The notes under the pieces were generated by a model. That model saw only the letters and a list, made by a program, of their open reading frames with translations. It did no database searches and had not been told where the DNA came from. Shown piece by piece: positions 19,558 through 27,809 of a stretch of DNA of 64,000 bases. How positions within the stretch are numbered: position 1 is the stretch's first letter; the number at the start of each line of letters is the position of its first letter. The DNA is from Luteimonas sp. BLCC-B24 (GTDB lineage Bacteria; Pseudomonadota; Gammaproteobacteria; Xanthomonadales; Xanthomonadaceae), in contig NZ_JAQQGN010000003.1 in the NCBI RefSeq assembly GCF_028550595.1, positions 186,001 through 250,000 of the forward strand. Direction: 5' to 3'. A program made the translations under genes and the position numbers.

Positions 19558-20103
19558 ATGCGTCGCCTGTTGCTCGTCGGCGCCTGCGCCCTCGGCACCG
19601 CCTGCGCGGACGGTGCGGATGTGGACGTGCGCGCCTGGCCGGCCTGCGATGCGCTCGGCGCGAGCATCGGCCCCCTGGTGCAGGACCACGAAGGCCCGTT
19701 CACTGAAATGTTCGTCGGCGAACCCGGCGTGGCCGACGGCATGGCGTGCCGCTGGGGACGGCCCAGGGCCGCGGACGCGGACACGCTGCGCGCCGCCCTC
19801 GGAGACAGCGGGGACATCCGTGTGCGGGTCCAGGTCGCATCTTTCCGCACACCGCGCCGCCTGCGCCACGACGCGCCCCGTGCGGCCGCGATCGGCGGCT
19901 TCGTCCAGACCGCTGACGGCGTCTACGATTCGGCCGCCGAGGTGGAGGCATTCGCACCGCGCGTGGTGGCCGGCGGCGTCAGCGTCAGTGTCGACCAACT
20001 GCCGTTCCTCGCGTCCGACGTGCCCGGCCGACGGCTGACGGTGGACGATGCCGTCACCGCCGCCGTCGACATCCACCGCGCGCTGCGCGCCGCCCACGAG
20101 TGA
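19558..20103 (+). CDS. lipoprotein of unknown function (paralogue 1)
   Basis: A 181-residue protein with an N-terminal signal (MRRLLLVGACALGTACADG) that carries a plausible lipobox at Cys17. The start follows the thiolase stop by two bases. The mature part aligns with the next gene's product: WPACDALGASIGPLV against LPECAAIGEALGSLV, GMACRW against GMSCAW, AAIGGFV against AALGGFI, and the shared C-terminal helix LTVDDAVTAAVDIHRAL. The two are tandem duplicates. Two conserved cysteines may form a disulfide. No known domain is recognised, and the tight spacing to the thiolase gene suggests cotranscription. Confidence 0.7.
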   Translation: MRRLLLVGACALGTACADGADVDVRAWPACDALGASIGPLVQDHEGPFTEMFVGEPGVADGMACRWGRPRAADADTLRAALGDSGDIRVRVQVASFRTPRRLRHDAPRAAAIGGFVQTADGVYDSAAEVEAFAPRVVAGGVSVSVDQLPFLASDVPGRRLTVDDAVTAAVDIHRALRAAHE

Positions 20104-20108
20104 GTCCC

Positions 20109-20678
20109 ATGTCGTCCGAGCTCCGCCTTGTTTCAGCAGCCCGCCTGACCGGTCTGGCCTGCGCCGTGCTGTTGCTCGCGGCCTGCGGGTCGGATACGCC
20201 CGCGCCCGCCGCCGGCCCGCAGCGGGTTGCGGCTCCGTTGCCGCCCGATGCGCTGCCCGAGTGCGCCGCGATCGGCGAGGCGCTGGGATCCCTCGTTGCA
20301 GGCCTGGAGGTCGTGGATCCGGCCGGCACGCGCCAGACCGCGCCCGAGTCGCACGGCATGAGCTGCGCGTGGCGCTCGACCGACGACGGCGGGGCCCTGG
20401 GCGCGATCATCATCGTCGATACCCAGCCGCTGACCGAGGACGACATGCGCCGCGCCGGGCTCTACGCCACCGATCCGCGGGTCGCGGCGCTCGGCGGCTT
20501 CATCGCGATTCCCGACGGGCAGTTCGATGGCGCATCGATCCTGGGGCCCGTCGGTCCCCAGGTCATCGTCGGCCCGGTCACGGTGACGCTGGCCGGCAAC
20601 GCGCGCGGCGCGGTGGCGGACGTGACCCTGGATCAGGCCATCGACGGCGCCGTCGCCGTTCACCGGCGTCTGCGCTGA
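20109..20678 (+). CDS. lipoprotein of unknown function (paralogue 2)
   Basis: The 189-residue product has a clear lipoprotein signal (LACAVLLLAACGSD). It is homologous to the preceding protein through the cysteine-bearing PECAAIG and GMSCAW segments, the AALGGFIAIPDG strand and the VTLDQAIDGAVAVHRRL terminus. It starts five bases after paralogue 1 ends; a GTG just upstream is an alternative. Function is unknown, and the pair is probably periplasmic or outer-membrane anchored. Confidence 0.7.
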   Translation: MSSELRLVSAARLTGLACAVLLLAACGSDTPAPAAGPQRVAAPLPPDALPECAAIGEALGSLVAGLEVVDPAGTRQTAPESHGMSCAWRSTDDGGALGAIIIVDTQPLTEDDMRRAGLYATDPRVAALGGFIAIPDGQFDGASILGPVGPQVIVGPVTVTLAGNARGAVADVTLDQAIDGAVAVHRRLR

Positions 20679-20855
20679 GCACAGGCCGGTCGCCGGGATA
20701 GACCCGCGGGCCGGCGCCAGGCGGCGGGGCGAGCTCGGTCTGCGCTATCGGCGACGCGACCGTGCCGAACATGCAGGCCGGTTCGCGCGTGGCACCAGCG
20801 CGGCGGTTCGATCCGTATCGCCGTCAGATGATGCGCGGCGCCCTCGCCGGGCGGT

Positions 20856-22130
20856 CTAGACGCGCGGCGGCAGCGCGCGATCGTCGGCCGGGACGGACGA
20901 AGGATCGCGGTCGTCGCGGACGTCGACGACCGTATCCGGGCCGGCCGTGTGGGACACGGGCAGCGCGATGACCGGTTGATGACGGGCAGCACGCAGCGCG
21001 TTCGCATAGCAGAGCTGTGCCCGGTGGTCGTCGCCGGCCGCGGCGTATCCGTCGCCCAGCTGCACCCAGGCGTCGCGGCCCGCGCCCTGGTCGATCGCAC
21101 GCTGGAGCTGCTCCCGGGCCTGGGGCCACTCGTGATGTGCCTGGTGCACGCGGGCCAGCCCCAGCATCGCGCCGGAGCTCGACGGGTGCGCCTGCAGCCA
21201 GCGCTCCAGACGGCTGCGGCGGTGCGCGGCATCGCCGACCTCCAGCGCCGAATAGCGGCTCACGAGCTGTTCGTCCCACCGTGCGTCGAGTGCGGTTTCC
21301 AGCGCGCGCAGCGCCGCATCGTGCCAGCCCAGGGCGACGGCACGGTCGACGTAGGCCAGCACCACCGGGGTTTCGGTCTTCAGGGCCTTCGGAAGCGCCT
21401 CCCAGCGCTCGGCGAGGACGTTGCCGTCGGCTGCCTCGCGCAGCGACGCCGCGGCCCAACGCAGTTCGCGCGCCGCGAGTTGCGATTCGGGCAGGGCGCG
21501 CTGCTGGCGCAGCGCCCCGAGCAGGCCGTAGGCCTCGGCGGCGTGGCCGGTCATCGCCCAGGCGTCGGCACGCAGCGCGAGGCCACGCGGTGGCAGTGGC
21601 TGCGCGGTCGGCGCCTCGAGCGCGGCCAGGGCATCGATCGGGCGTTCGTCGAGCAGCGCGATCTCGGCCAGCGCGATGGCGCGTGTCGCCGGATGCCGGT
21701 CGCTGAAGCGGTCGAGATGGGCGCGGGCAGCCACGGCGTCTTCGCGCGCGATGGCGGCCTGCGCGGCCGCGACGCGGGCCGCGGACTCGTAGTAGGGCGT
21801 TTCGTCGGCCGACTGCTGCAGCAGCTTTTCGGCCTTGGCGTAATGCCCCAGATGCAGGGCTTCCAGGCCCTCGCCCAGACGGCTCTGGGCGCGTGTTTCG
21901 CGATACCGCCCCCAGCTGCGGAAGGGCAGCAGGAGCAGGGTGACCACCAGCCAGACCAGCACCATCGCGCCCAGCGCCATCGCGATCGCATTGACCAGGG
22001 TGGTGGTGCGATCGACACCGCCGTACCGGACCAGCACGTAGCCGGGATCCTGGGCCAGCAGGAACTGCGCGGCGAGTGCGCCCACGAGCGCGATGACGAT
22101 CCAGACCAGCAGGGCGCGGAGCAGGGACAT
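20856..22130 (-). CDS. hemY: HemY-like TPR membrane protein
   Basis: The 424-residue protein has two membrane helices near the N-terminus (about 5-25 and 40-62). The family motif DPGYVLVRYGG lies between them and the cytoplasmic LPFRSWGRYRETR follows. TPR-type helical repeats then extend to about residue 390 (for example LGEGLEALHLGHYAKAEKLL, given as marker). This is the gammaproteobacterial HemY of heme loci, distinct from the protoporphyrinogen oxidase also called HemY. Its biochemical role is unsettled. It lies downstream of hemD on the same strand with 86 bp between. The acidic/proline-rich last 40 residues look non-conserved. Confidence 0.88.
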   Translation of the reverse strand: MSLLRALLVWIVIALVGALAAQFLLAQDPGYVLVRYGGVDRTTTLVNAIAMALGAMVLVWLVVTLLLLPFRSWGRYRETRAQSRLGEGLEALHLGHYAKAEKLLQQSADETPYYESAARVAAAQAAIAREDAVAARAHLDRFSDRHPATRAIALAEIALLDERPIDALAALEAPTAQPLPPRGLALRADAWAMTGHAAEAYGLLGALRQQRALPESQLAARELRWAAASLREAADGNVLAERWEALPKALKTETPVVLAYVDRAVALGWHDAALRALETALDARWDEQLVSRYSALEVGDAAHRRSRLERWLQAHPSSSGAMLGLARVHQAHHEWPQAREQLQRAIDQGAGRDAWVQLGDGYAAAGDDHRAQLCYANALRAARHQPVIALPVSHTAGPDTVVDVRDDRDPSSVPADDRALPPRV

Positions 22131-22216
22131 GGCGGTGATTCCGGGTTCTGGGGCCGTGAGGACGCCTACGCTGACAGAGACCCGCGTGATGGTGCCGTCG
22201 CGGTCGATTCGCCCAT

Positions 22217-22996
22217 TCAGCAACGAGTGGCCGAATCGACGGCGGCCGCCAGCAGTGCAGCGGGGCGGGCATCGGCAGCGCGGCGGACATCGTCGAACCC
22301 CAGCGTGCGCAGCCTTGCCGCCAGGCGCTCGCTCGCGGCGATCGCGCGCGCCGCGCGCAGCCGCGCCGCGATGTCGTCCGGCATCTTCGCCAGCGTCAGC
22401 GACAGCGCTTCGGCACTGCTGACCGGCAGCAGCCAGGGCATCGGCAGCGCACGGAGCGCGGCCAGCCGCGCCGGCGTCGGGCATATCGGGTGACGGGCGT
22501 AGACATCGGCACGCCGCACCGTGGCGCCCTTGCGTGCCAGCGTCGGCGCGAGCACGCCGCGCCCCCCGGGGGCGGTCACCAGGCCCACGGTGCGCCCACC
22601 GATCGCCGCCAGCGCGGGCAGGGCCAGCAGGCCTTCGCTGTCCATCCGCGCCGGCGCCTGCACCCGGCGCAGGCCGGACCCACGCAGCGCGCGCGCCGTG
22701 GTGTCCCCGACCGCCAGCCAGACCTGGTCGTTCCGCGTCTCGCGCAGCGGCTGCAGCGCTGCCGCCGCATGCACGGCCGGCGGGCTGGTGAACAGCACCA
22801 CGTCGGCGTCGAGCGCCGCGCGCAGCGCCTGGCGGGTGACGTCGTCGTCGCGACGCACCAGCCGCCATGGCGACAACGCGAAGGTGCGCGCGCCCAGACG
22901 CGCCGCCGCGCGCCGCAGCCCCTCGTGGGCTCCGGCCGGTCGCAACGAGATGACGTAGTATCCCGCCAGAAGCGAGGAAGCCGGCGCGGCATGCAT
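22217..22996 (-). CDS. hemD: uroporphyrinogen-III synthase
   Basis: The 259-residue protein fits HemD in length and its loose motifs: YYVISLRPAG at the start, VVLFTSPPAVHAAA, GLLALPALAAIGGRTVGLVTAPGGRG, and PWLLPVSSAEAL in place of the usual 'TSxxA' region. It cyclises hydroxymethylbilane to uroporphyrinogen III in heme and siroheme synthesis. HemD families are very divergent, so the adjacent hemY supports the call. The usual hemX between hemD and hemY is missing here, and hemC is not in the window. The ATG at 22996 is chosen because homology begins soon after it. Confidence 0.85.
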   Translation of the reverse strand: MHAAPASSLLAGYYVISLRPAGAHEGLRRAAARLGARTFALSPWRLVRRDDDVTRQALRAALDADVVLFTSPPAVHAAAALQPLRETRNDQVWLAVGDTTARALRGSGLRRVQAPARMDSEGLLALPALAAIGGRTVGLVTAPGGRGVLAPTLARKGATVRRADVYARHPICPTPARLAALRALPMPWLLPVSSAEALSLTLAKMPDDIAARLRAARAIAASERLAARLRTLGFDDVRRAADARPAALLAAAVDSATRC

Positions 22997-23059
22997 GCGC
23001 CCAGCTTGGTGGCTGCCGGGAGACGGCGCAAGCCGCATCACCCCATCCCCAGGACCCGC

Positions 23060-23524
23060 ATGAGCCACGATCCGCTGCACGCCCTCGAGGCGCATTACCG
23101 TTCGATGCCACCCGTGGTCGCGATGCAGGTGCGCATCGCCGAGTTCGACGGCGAGCGGCTCCGCCTGCAGGCGCCGTTGGCCACCCACGTCAACGACAAG
23201 GGCACCGCGTTCGGCGGCAGCCTGACGTCGCTGATGACGCTGGCGGCCTGGGGCCTGACGACGTTGCAGGTGGAGGCGGCCGGGCTCGACGCCGAGGTCT
23301 ACGTCGCCGACTCCGACATCCGCTACAAGGCGCCCCTGCGCGCCGACCTCGAGGCCGAGGCCACGCTGGCCGAAGGCGACTGGCCGGCGTTCCTGCGCAC
23401 GCTGCGCCAGCGCGGCCGGGCGCGGGTCACCTTGCGCGCGCAGGTACCGCTGCCCGACGGCGGCGTGGCCACCGAGATGCAGGCCCGCTACGTCGCGATC
23501 CTGCGCCCGCCCGCCGCCGCCTGA
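23060..23524 (+). CDS. thioesterase-domain protein (YiiD C-terminal type)
   Basis: A 154-residue hot-dog-fold protein starting MSHDPLHALEAHYRSMPPV. The stretch THVNDKGTAFGGSLTSLMTLAAWGL matches the 'N-x-x-G-T-x-F-G-G-S' active-site helix of the YiiD C-terminal thioesterase domain; YVADSDIRYKAPLRAD is the typical central strand. It presumably hydrolyses an acyl-CoA or acyl-ACP thioester, substrate unknown. It is divergent from hemD across 63 bp. Confidence 0.8.
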   Translation: MSHDPLHALEAHYRSMPPVVAMQVRIAEFDGERLRLQAPLATHVNDKGTAFGGSLTSLMTLAAWGLTTLQVEAAGLDAEVYVADSDIRYKAPLRADLEAEATLAEGDWPAFLRTLRQRGRARVTLRAQVPLPDGGVATEMQARYVAILRPPAAA

Positions 23525-23601
23525 AGCGGCGGGCCGGCGGCACTTGCGCGCGGCGCGCGCGCTGGCACACTTCCGCGCCGTCCCCGTGCCCGCCGGCGTC
23601 C

Positions 23602-24015
23602 ATGTCGCATCCCTGTCTGACCTGCGGTGCGTGCTGCGCGTTCTTCCGCGTCAGCTTCCATTGGAGCGAGGCCGAGCCCGAGGTCGGCGGGCGCGTGCCG
23701 ATCGAACTCACCGAGCCGCTGCGCACGCACGAGCGGGTCATGCGCGGTACGTCGCAACCCCAGCCGCGCTGCATCGCCCTCGATGCCGACATCGGCCGCT
23801 ACTCGCGGTGTTCGATCCATCCGGTGCGGCCGTCGGTCTGCGCAGCGGTGCCGGCTTCGCTGGAGTTCGGCGCGCGCAGCGCACAGTGCGACAAGGCCCG
23901 GCTCGCCCATGGCCTGCACGTGCTCGAGGCCGACGACTGGCGCTGGCGCAACGTCGAGACCGCCGGCACCGTGCCGGGCGACGCCCGGATCACGCCGCCC
24001 GCGGTAACCATCTGA
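23602..24015 (+). CDS. YkgJ-family cysteine cluster protein
   Basis: The 137-residue protein begins MSHPCLTCGACCAFFRVSF, with Cys5, Cys8, Cys11 and Cys12 forming the CxxCxxCC motif of the putative zinc- or iron-chelating YkgJ family. Further cysteines occur in RYSRCSIHPVRPSVC. These proteins are thought to bind a metal or a cluster, but their function is unresolved. It is convergent with oleB, with one base between the stop codons. Confidence 0.82.
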   Translation: MSHPCLTCGACCAFFRVSFHWSEAEPEVGGRVPIELTEPLRTHERVMRGTSQPQPRCIALDADIGRYSRCSIHPVRPSVCAAVPASLEFGARSAQCDKARLAHGLHVLEADDWRWRNVETAGTVPGDARITPPAVTI

Positions 24016-24016
24016 G

Positions 24017-24973
24017 TCAGGCGGCCGGCACCACCATCGTGGTGCGGTCGAGAAAGTCGCGGATCTCCGGCACCAGGCGCTCGTGCCGGTCCTCGAGCAC
24101 GTAGTGACCGGCATCCTCGAACGCCGTCACCTCGGCCTGCGGCAGCGCGGCGCGGAAACCGTCGAGGAAATGCCGGTCGAACACGAAGTCCTTGAGTCCC
24201 CAGCCGATGAAGGCGGGACGGTCGGCGTAGTCGGGCAGGTGCCGGCCCGCGGCGTCGACCAGCGACCAGGCGCGGTCCTTCGGACCGAGCGGAATGTCCT
24301 GCATGAAGCGGATCGTGCTGATGCGGTTGGCCCAGCTGTCGTAGGGCGCGACATACGCGGCGCGTACGTCGGCCGGCATCCGCCGCTCCACGCCGAACCA
24401 GGACGCGCCCGCCGAGAAGGCGTTGAATCCGCGCACCATCCACTCGCCGACCGTGTAGTCGCGTCCCAGCGCGATCTGCCACGGCATCGGCTTGGCGGCC
24501 GGCATCGGAAACGCCGCGGTATTGGTGATCACCAGCCGCCCGACCTGCGCCCGGTGCTCGAGTGCCCAGCCGAAGCCGATCATGCCGCCCCAGTCGTGCA
24601 CCGCCAGCGTCACCGGGCCGTCGATGCCCAGATGGGCCAGCAGCGTCTGCAGATCCTCGATCCGCGAGGCCAGCGTGTAGTCGTAGCGCGGTGCGGCGCG
24701 CTTGGCATCGTCCGGCTTGTCCGACAGCCCCATGCCGATGTGGTCGGGCACGATGCAGCGGTACCGATCGCGCAGGCCGAGCACGAGATGCCGCCAGTAG
24801 TAGCTCCACGACGGATTGCCGTGCAGCATCACGATCACGTCGGCGTCGCGCGGCCCCTCATCGAGGAAGTGCATGCCCACGCCCGGCCGGACATCCAGCC
24901 GATGGGAAGTGAAGGGATAGTCAGGAAACTGCACGGCCGTTGACGCCCGGATTCGGAATTTCGGGACCGGCAT
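24017..24973 (-). CDS. oleB: beta-lactone decarboxylase OleB (haloalkane dehalogenase-like hydrolase)
   Basis: A 318-residue alpha/beta hydrolase with the haloalkane-dehalogenase layout: HGNPSW (Asn53) for the oxyanion or halide site, nucleophile Asp127 in AVHDWGG, and His290 in DAGHYVLED. In the long-chain olefin pathway OleB converts the cis-beta-lactone made by OleC into a cis-alkene plus CO2. The assignment rests on family plus the presence of oleA, oleC and oleD in the same window; a stand-alone dehalogenase is the alternative. The ATG at 24973 starts the conserved MPVPKFRI region. It is transcribed divergently from bphO-bphP. Confidence 0.88.
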   Translation of the reverse strand: MPVPKFRIRASTAVQFPDYPFTSHRLDVRPGVGMHFLDEGPRDADVIVMLHGNPSWSYYWRHLVLGLRDRYRCIVPDHIGMGLSDKPDDAKRAAPRYDYTLASRIEDLQTLLAHLGIDGPVTLAVHDWGGMIGFGWALEHRAQVGRLVITNTAAFPMPAAKPMPWQIALGRDYTVGEWMVRGFNAFSAGASWFGVERRMPADVRAAYVAPYDSWANRISTIRFMQDIPLGPKDRAWSLVDAAGRHLPDYADRPAFIGWGLKDFVFDRHFLDGFRAALPQAEVTAFEDAGHYVLEDRHERLVPEIRDFLDRTTMVVPAA

Positions 24974-25018
24974 TGTAGTCAGCGACGCGCTCGACCACTG
25001 GATGCTGGGGTCCGGGCC

Positions 25019-25076
25019 GCGTTCATGAACGCGATGCGCGATCGGGCCAATCGCGTTCATATGCGGGAAAATGAAC
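25019..25076. promoter_or_regulatory. palindrome array in the oleB-bphO divergent region
   Basis: The 137-bp region between oleB and bphO holds nested dyads: the perfect 14-bp palindrome GCGTTCATGAACGC (25019-25032), an 11-bp inverted repeat ATGAACGCGAT/ATCGCGTTCAT (25025-25035 and 25050-25060), and a GTTCAT-N10-ATGAAC pair (25055-25076). Four GTTCAT half-sites in 56 bp suggest cooperative binding of a dimeric regulator that controls both directions. The regulator is unknown. Confidence 0.6.
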
Positions 25077-25110
25077 AGAAAAGCGCGAGACGCGCCGGTA
25101 AACTTGGCCG

Positions 25111-25704
25111 GTGAAAGTGAATGCGTCAGCACGTCCGGATGATCCCGTCGCCGTGTCGCACGGAGCGCGCGCTGCGCTGCGTGACGCGACGGCAACGCAG
25201 CATGCGCGTGTCGACAGCGCGTTTCCCCAGGGTCTCTCCACGCCGCAGGCCTACGCCGGATATCTCCGTGGCATGCATCGATTCGCGCTCGATTTCGAAC
25301 GCGCAACCGGCCGCGCGCCGCGTCAGTCGCGCTGGCTCGCGCACGATCTCGATGCGCTGGGTCTGATGCCCATCGCGGAGGCATGGTCGTCGCCCGCGCC
25401 GCTCGTCGATGACGACGCGGCCACCGGCTGGGAGTACGTCATGGCCGGCAGCAGTCTGGGCGCACGCTATCTCGTGCGCGCGGTGCGCAGGCTCGGCCAC
25501 ACCGGCGAACGCGGGGCGCGTTTCCTGGAACGCCACGGCGCCAGCGAGGACTGGCGTGAGGTCCAGCATCGGCTCTCCGCGGTGGACACGGCCGACGCCG
25601 CCCGGCTCGCGCGCATGATCGACGGCGCGCGCGATGCCTTCACCCATGTTGCCGCGTGTCTCGCGCGCGGCGCAGATCCGGCCAACGAGGAGCACGTCCT
25701 GTGA
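25111..25704 (+). CDS. bphO: biliverdin-producing heme oxygenase BphO
   Basis: The 197-residue protein resembles bacterial BphO heme oxygenases. The proximal His31 is in LRDATATQHARVDSAF, the helix VMAGSSLGARYLVRA matches the conserved distal 'GSxLG' helix, and the length is right. It opens heme to biliverdin, the chromophore of the phytochrome encoded next. The first in-frame start is a GTG at 25111; GTG at 25117 is an alternative with similar support. The stop overlaps the bphP GTG, a tight operon. Confidence 0.9.
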   Translation: MKVNASARPDDPVAVSHGARAALRDATATQHARVDSAFPQGLSTPQAYAGYLRGMHRFALDFERATGRAPRQSRWLAHDLDALGLMPIAEAWSSPAPLVDDDAATGWEYVMAGSSLGARYLVRAVRRLGHTGERGARFLERHGASEDWREVQHRLSAVDTADAARLARMIDGARDAFTHVAACLARGADPANEEHVL

Positions 25705-27419
25705 ACCCAGCCCTTGAACGCGCCCTCGAGGCGTGCGCCAACGAGCGGATCCACCTGTCGGCCGCGATCCAGCCGCACGGCTACCTGATCACCTGCCAGC
25801 TGCCCGACTGGACCATCCATCACGTCTCGGCCAACATCGAGGCGCTGATCGGTGCGCCCGTGCAGGAGATGCTGCGCAGCTCGCTGCGCGAGTTCCTCAC
25901 CGACGATCTGATCCAGGCCATCGCCGAAACCATCGGTTTCAGTGAACCCGGTGCGCCGCCTCAGCGCGCGGCCGTGTCCAACATCGGGCCGATGGCGCAT
26001 CTGTGCGACGTCAGCGTGCACATCGCCGACGGCCTGGTGCACATCGAGATCGAGCCGCAGCTGCGCAGTGCAGGGGAGCGGTCGCCGACGGTGGTCGCCC
26101 AGACCATGATCGCGCGTGTCGCCAACAGTGCCGACATCGCCGATTTCAACCAGCGCGTCGCCGAACAGGTGCGCCAGCTCACCGGCTACGACCGGGTCAT
26201 GGTGTACCGCTTCCGGCACGACGACGCCGGCGAGGTGGTGGCCGAATCACGCGCGTCCGAGTTGCCCGCGTATCTGGGCCTGCGCTATCCCGCCTCGGAC
26301 ATTCCGGTGCAGGCACGCGCGCTGTACCTGCGCAACCGCATCCGGGTGATTCCCGATGCGCGCTACGTGCCCGTGCCGATCGTGCCCGAGCGCGACACCC
26401 GCGGGCAGCCGCTGGACCTCAGCCAGCACGCCCTGCGCAGTGTGTCGCCGGTGCACCTGGAATATCTGGCGAACATGGGCGTGGTCGCATCGATGTCGAT
26501 CTCGATCATCTCCGGCGGCCGTCTCTGGGGCCTGATCGCCTGCCATCACCGCAGCCCGCGTCGGGTGCCGCCCGGCGTGCGCGCGGCGGCCGACCTGTTC
26601 GGCCTGTTCGTTTCGATGCGCGTGGCCTCGCGCGAGCAGCAACAGGCCGCGGCGCTGGAGGAAGAGGCCCGCAACGTCCGCGACGCACTCGCATTGCGGC
26701 TCGACAACGCCAGCGAGCCACGACTGGCGCTGACCGGGGAACTCGATCTGCTGGTGCGCGCGATCGAGTCCGACGGCGTCGGCCTGTTGCAGGGCGGCCA
26801 CTGGTACAGCGCTGGCCGTGCCCCGGACGGCACGTTCGTTCCGGGTCTGCTCGGCTGGTTGCGGGGCTGCAATGCGGGCACCGGCCCGGTCAGCACCGAC
26901 CATGCCGAGGAATGGGCCGAGACGGTGGACGCCGCCGACGGCCTGGCCGGTGTGCTCGCATTGCCGCTCGATCTGGGCCGCGACGAATGGGTGTTCTTCT
27001 TCCGCTGCGAACAGGTGGACGAGGTGCGCTGGGCCGGCAGCCCGGACGAACCCTTCCTGCTGAACGAGGACGGCACCCGGATCGGCCCCCGTGCGAGTTT
27101 CGCCGCGTGGCACGAAACCGTGCGTGGCGTCAGCGCGCCGTGGACCGATGCCGACCGCCGCATCGCCGGGCGCCTGCACCTGATGCTGCGCGAGCGCTAC
27201 CGGCGCGGCACCCTGCAGCCTGACCTCGGCGACATCCGCGCGCAGGGCACGCGGCTCGACGTGCGCAGTCAGCGCGATCGCCTGCAGCAACTGTCCGAGC
27301 TTCTGGACGGCATGGTGCACGTCAGCCCGCAGGACGCGGCCCAGCTGTCGCACCGGATCGACCGGCTGGAATCCGACCTGCAGGGCCTGATCGACAACGC
27401 GGTGGTCGAGGAAGACTGA
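25701..27419 (+). CDS. bphP: bacteriophytochrome photoreceptor without histidine kinase
   Basis: The 572-residue protein starts with GTG overlapping the bphO stop. It has the photosensory core PAS-GAF-PHY. Cys12, sited before ERIHLSAAIQPHG, is the biliverdin attachment residue of bacteriophytochromes. The GAF domain shows PASDIPVQARALYLRN and LWGLIACHH. The PHY tongue carries GPRASFAAW (PRxSF). After about residue 505 only a heptad-like helix remains (SQRDRLQQLSELLDGMV, RIDRLESDLQGL); no HisKA or HATPase is present. Signalling must go through a partner or dimer change. The Xanthomonas phytochrome likewise lacks a kinase but has a PAS9 output domain, which is not evident here. Confidence 0.9.
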   Translation: MNPALERALEACANERIHLSAAIQPHGYLITCQLPDWTIHHVSANIEALIGAPVQEMLRSSLREFLTDDLIQAIAETIGFSEPGAPPQRAAVSNIGPMAHLCDVSVHIADGLVHIEIEPQLRSAGERSPTVVAQTMIARVANSADIADFNQRVAEQVRQLTGYDRVMVYRFRHDDAGEVVAESRASELPAYLGLRYPASDIPVQARALYLRNRIRVIPDARYVPVPIVPERDTRGQPLDLSQHALRSVSPVHLEYLANMGVVASMSISIISGGRLWGLIACHHRSPRRVPPGVRAAADLFGLFVSMRVASREQQQAAALEEEARNVRDALALRLDNASEPRLALTGELDLLVRAIESDGVGLLQGGHWYSAGRAPDGTFVPGLLGWLRGCNAGTGPVSTDHAEEWAETVDAADGLAGVLALPLDLGRDEWVFFFRCEQVDEVRWAGSPDEPFLLNEDGTRIGPRASFAAWHETVRGVSAPWTDADRRIAGRLHLMLRERYRRGTLQPDLGDIRAQGTRLDVRSQRDRLQQLSELLDGMVHVSPQDAAQLSHRIDRLESDLQGLIDNAVVEED

Positions 27420-27754
27420 GCGCAGCCGACGGGGCGCTGATCGCGCGGAGCGACGGCCATGCCCGATGCGTGGCCCACGCGCAGGCGACGTCGAGACGCA
27501 CCGGACCCGCTGACGCGTTCGGCGAGCCGAGCGGGTGCGCCGCGTTGCGGGTGTGCACGCGTGAGTCCCGATGCCGGGCCGCGGGTCGCAACGTCACCAT
27601 CGGCCCCGCCGTTCCGCTGCCCGCCGCCGGCGCGGCGCCCGGTTCGATCCCGACGCACCGCGCATCGCATACGTCGATGCTGTCGGCATGCGGCCCGGGA
27701 TGTTGCGTTCAGCGGACGACGACGCCGAGACGAGGCCGCGCTTGGAAGCGAGCG
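27420..27754. other. gene-free stretch between bphP and oleA
   Basis: No gene is recognised here on either strand. The open frames are GC-driven and lack start sites or recognisable protein features. Its right end carries the oleA terminator. Confidence 0.6.
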
Positions 27755-27781
27755 CAAAAAAGGCCGGACATGCCGGCCTTT
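27755..27781 (-). terminator. intrinsic terminator of oleA
   Basis: A perfect 9-bp stem AAAGGCCGG/CCGGCCTTT (loop ACATG) at 27759-27781 is followed, on the minus strand, by a run of T (AAAAA on the plus strand from 27756). It lies 29 bp past the oleA stop and is a textbook intrinsic terminator. Confidence 0.88.
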
Positions 27782-27809
27782 CTCAACGGTCACTCTGTCA
27801 GTGGGCGGC

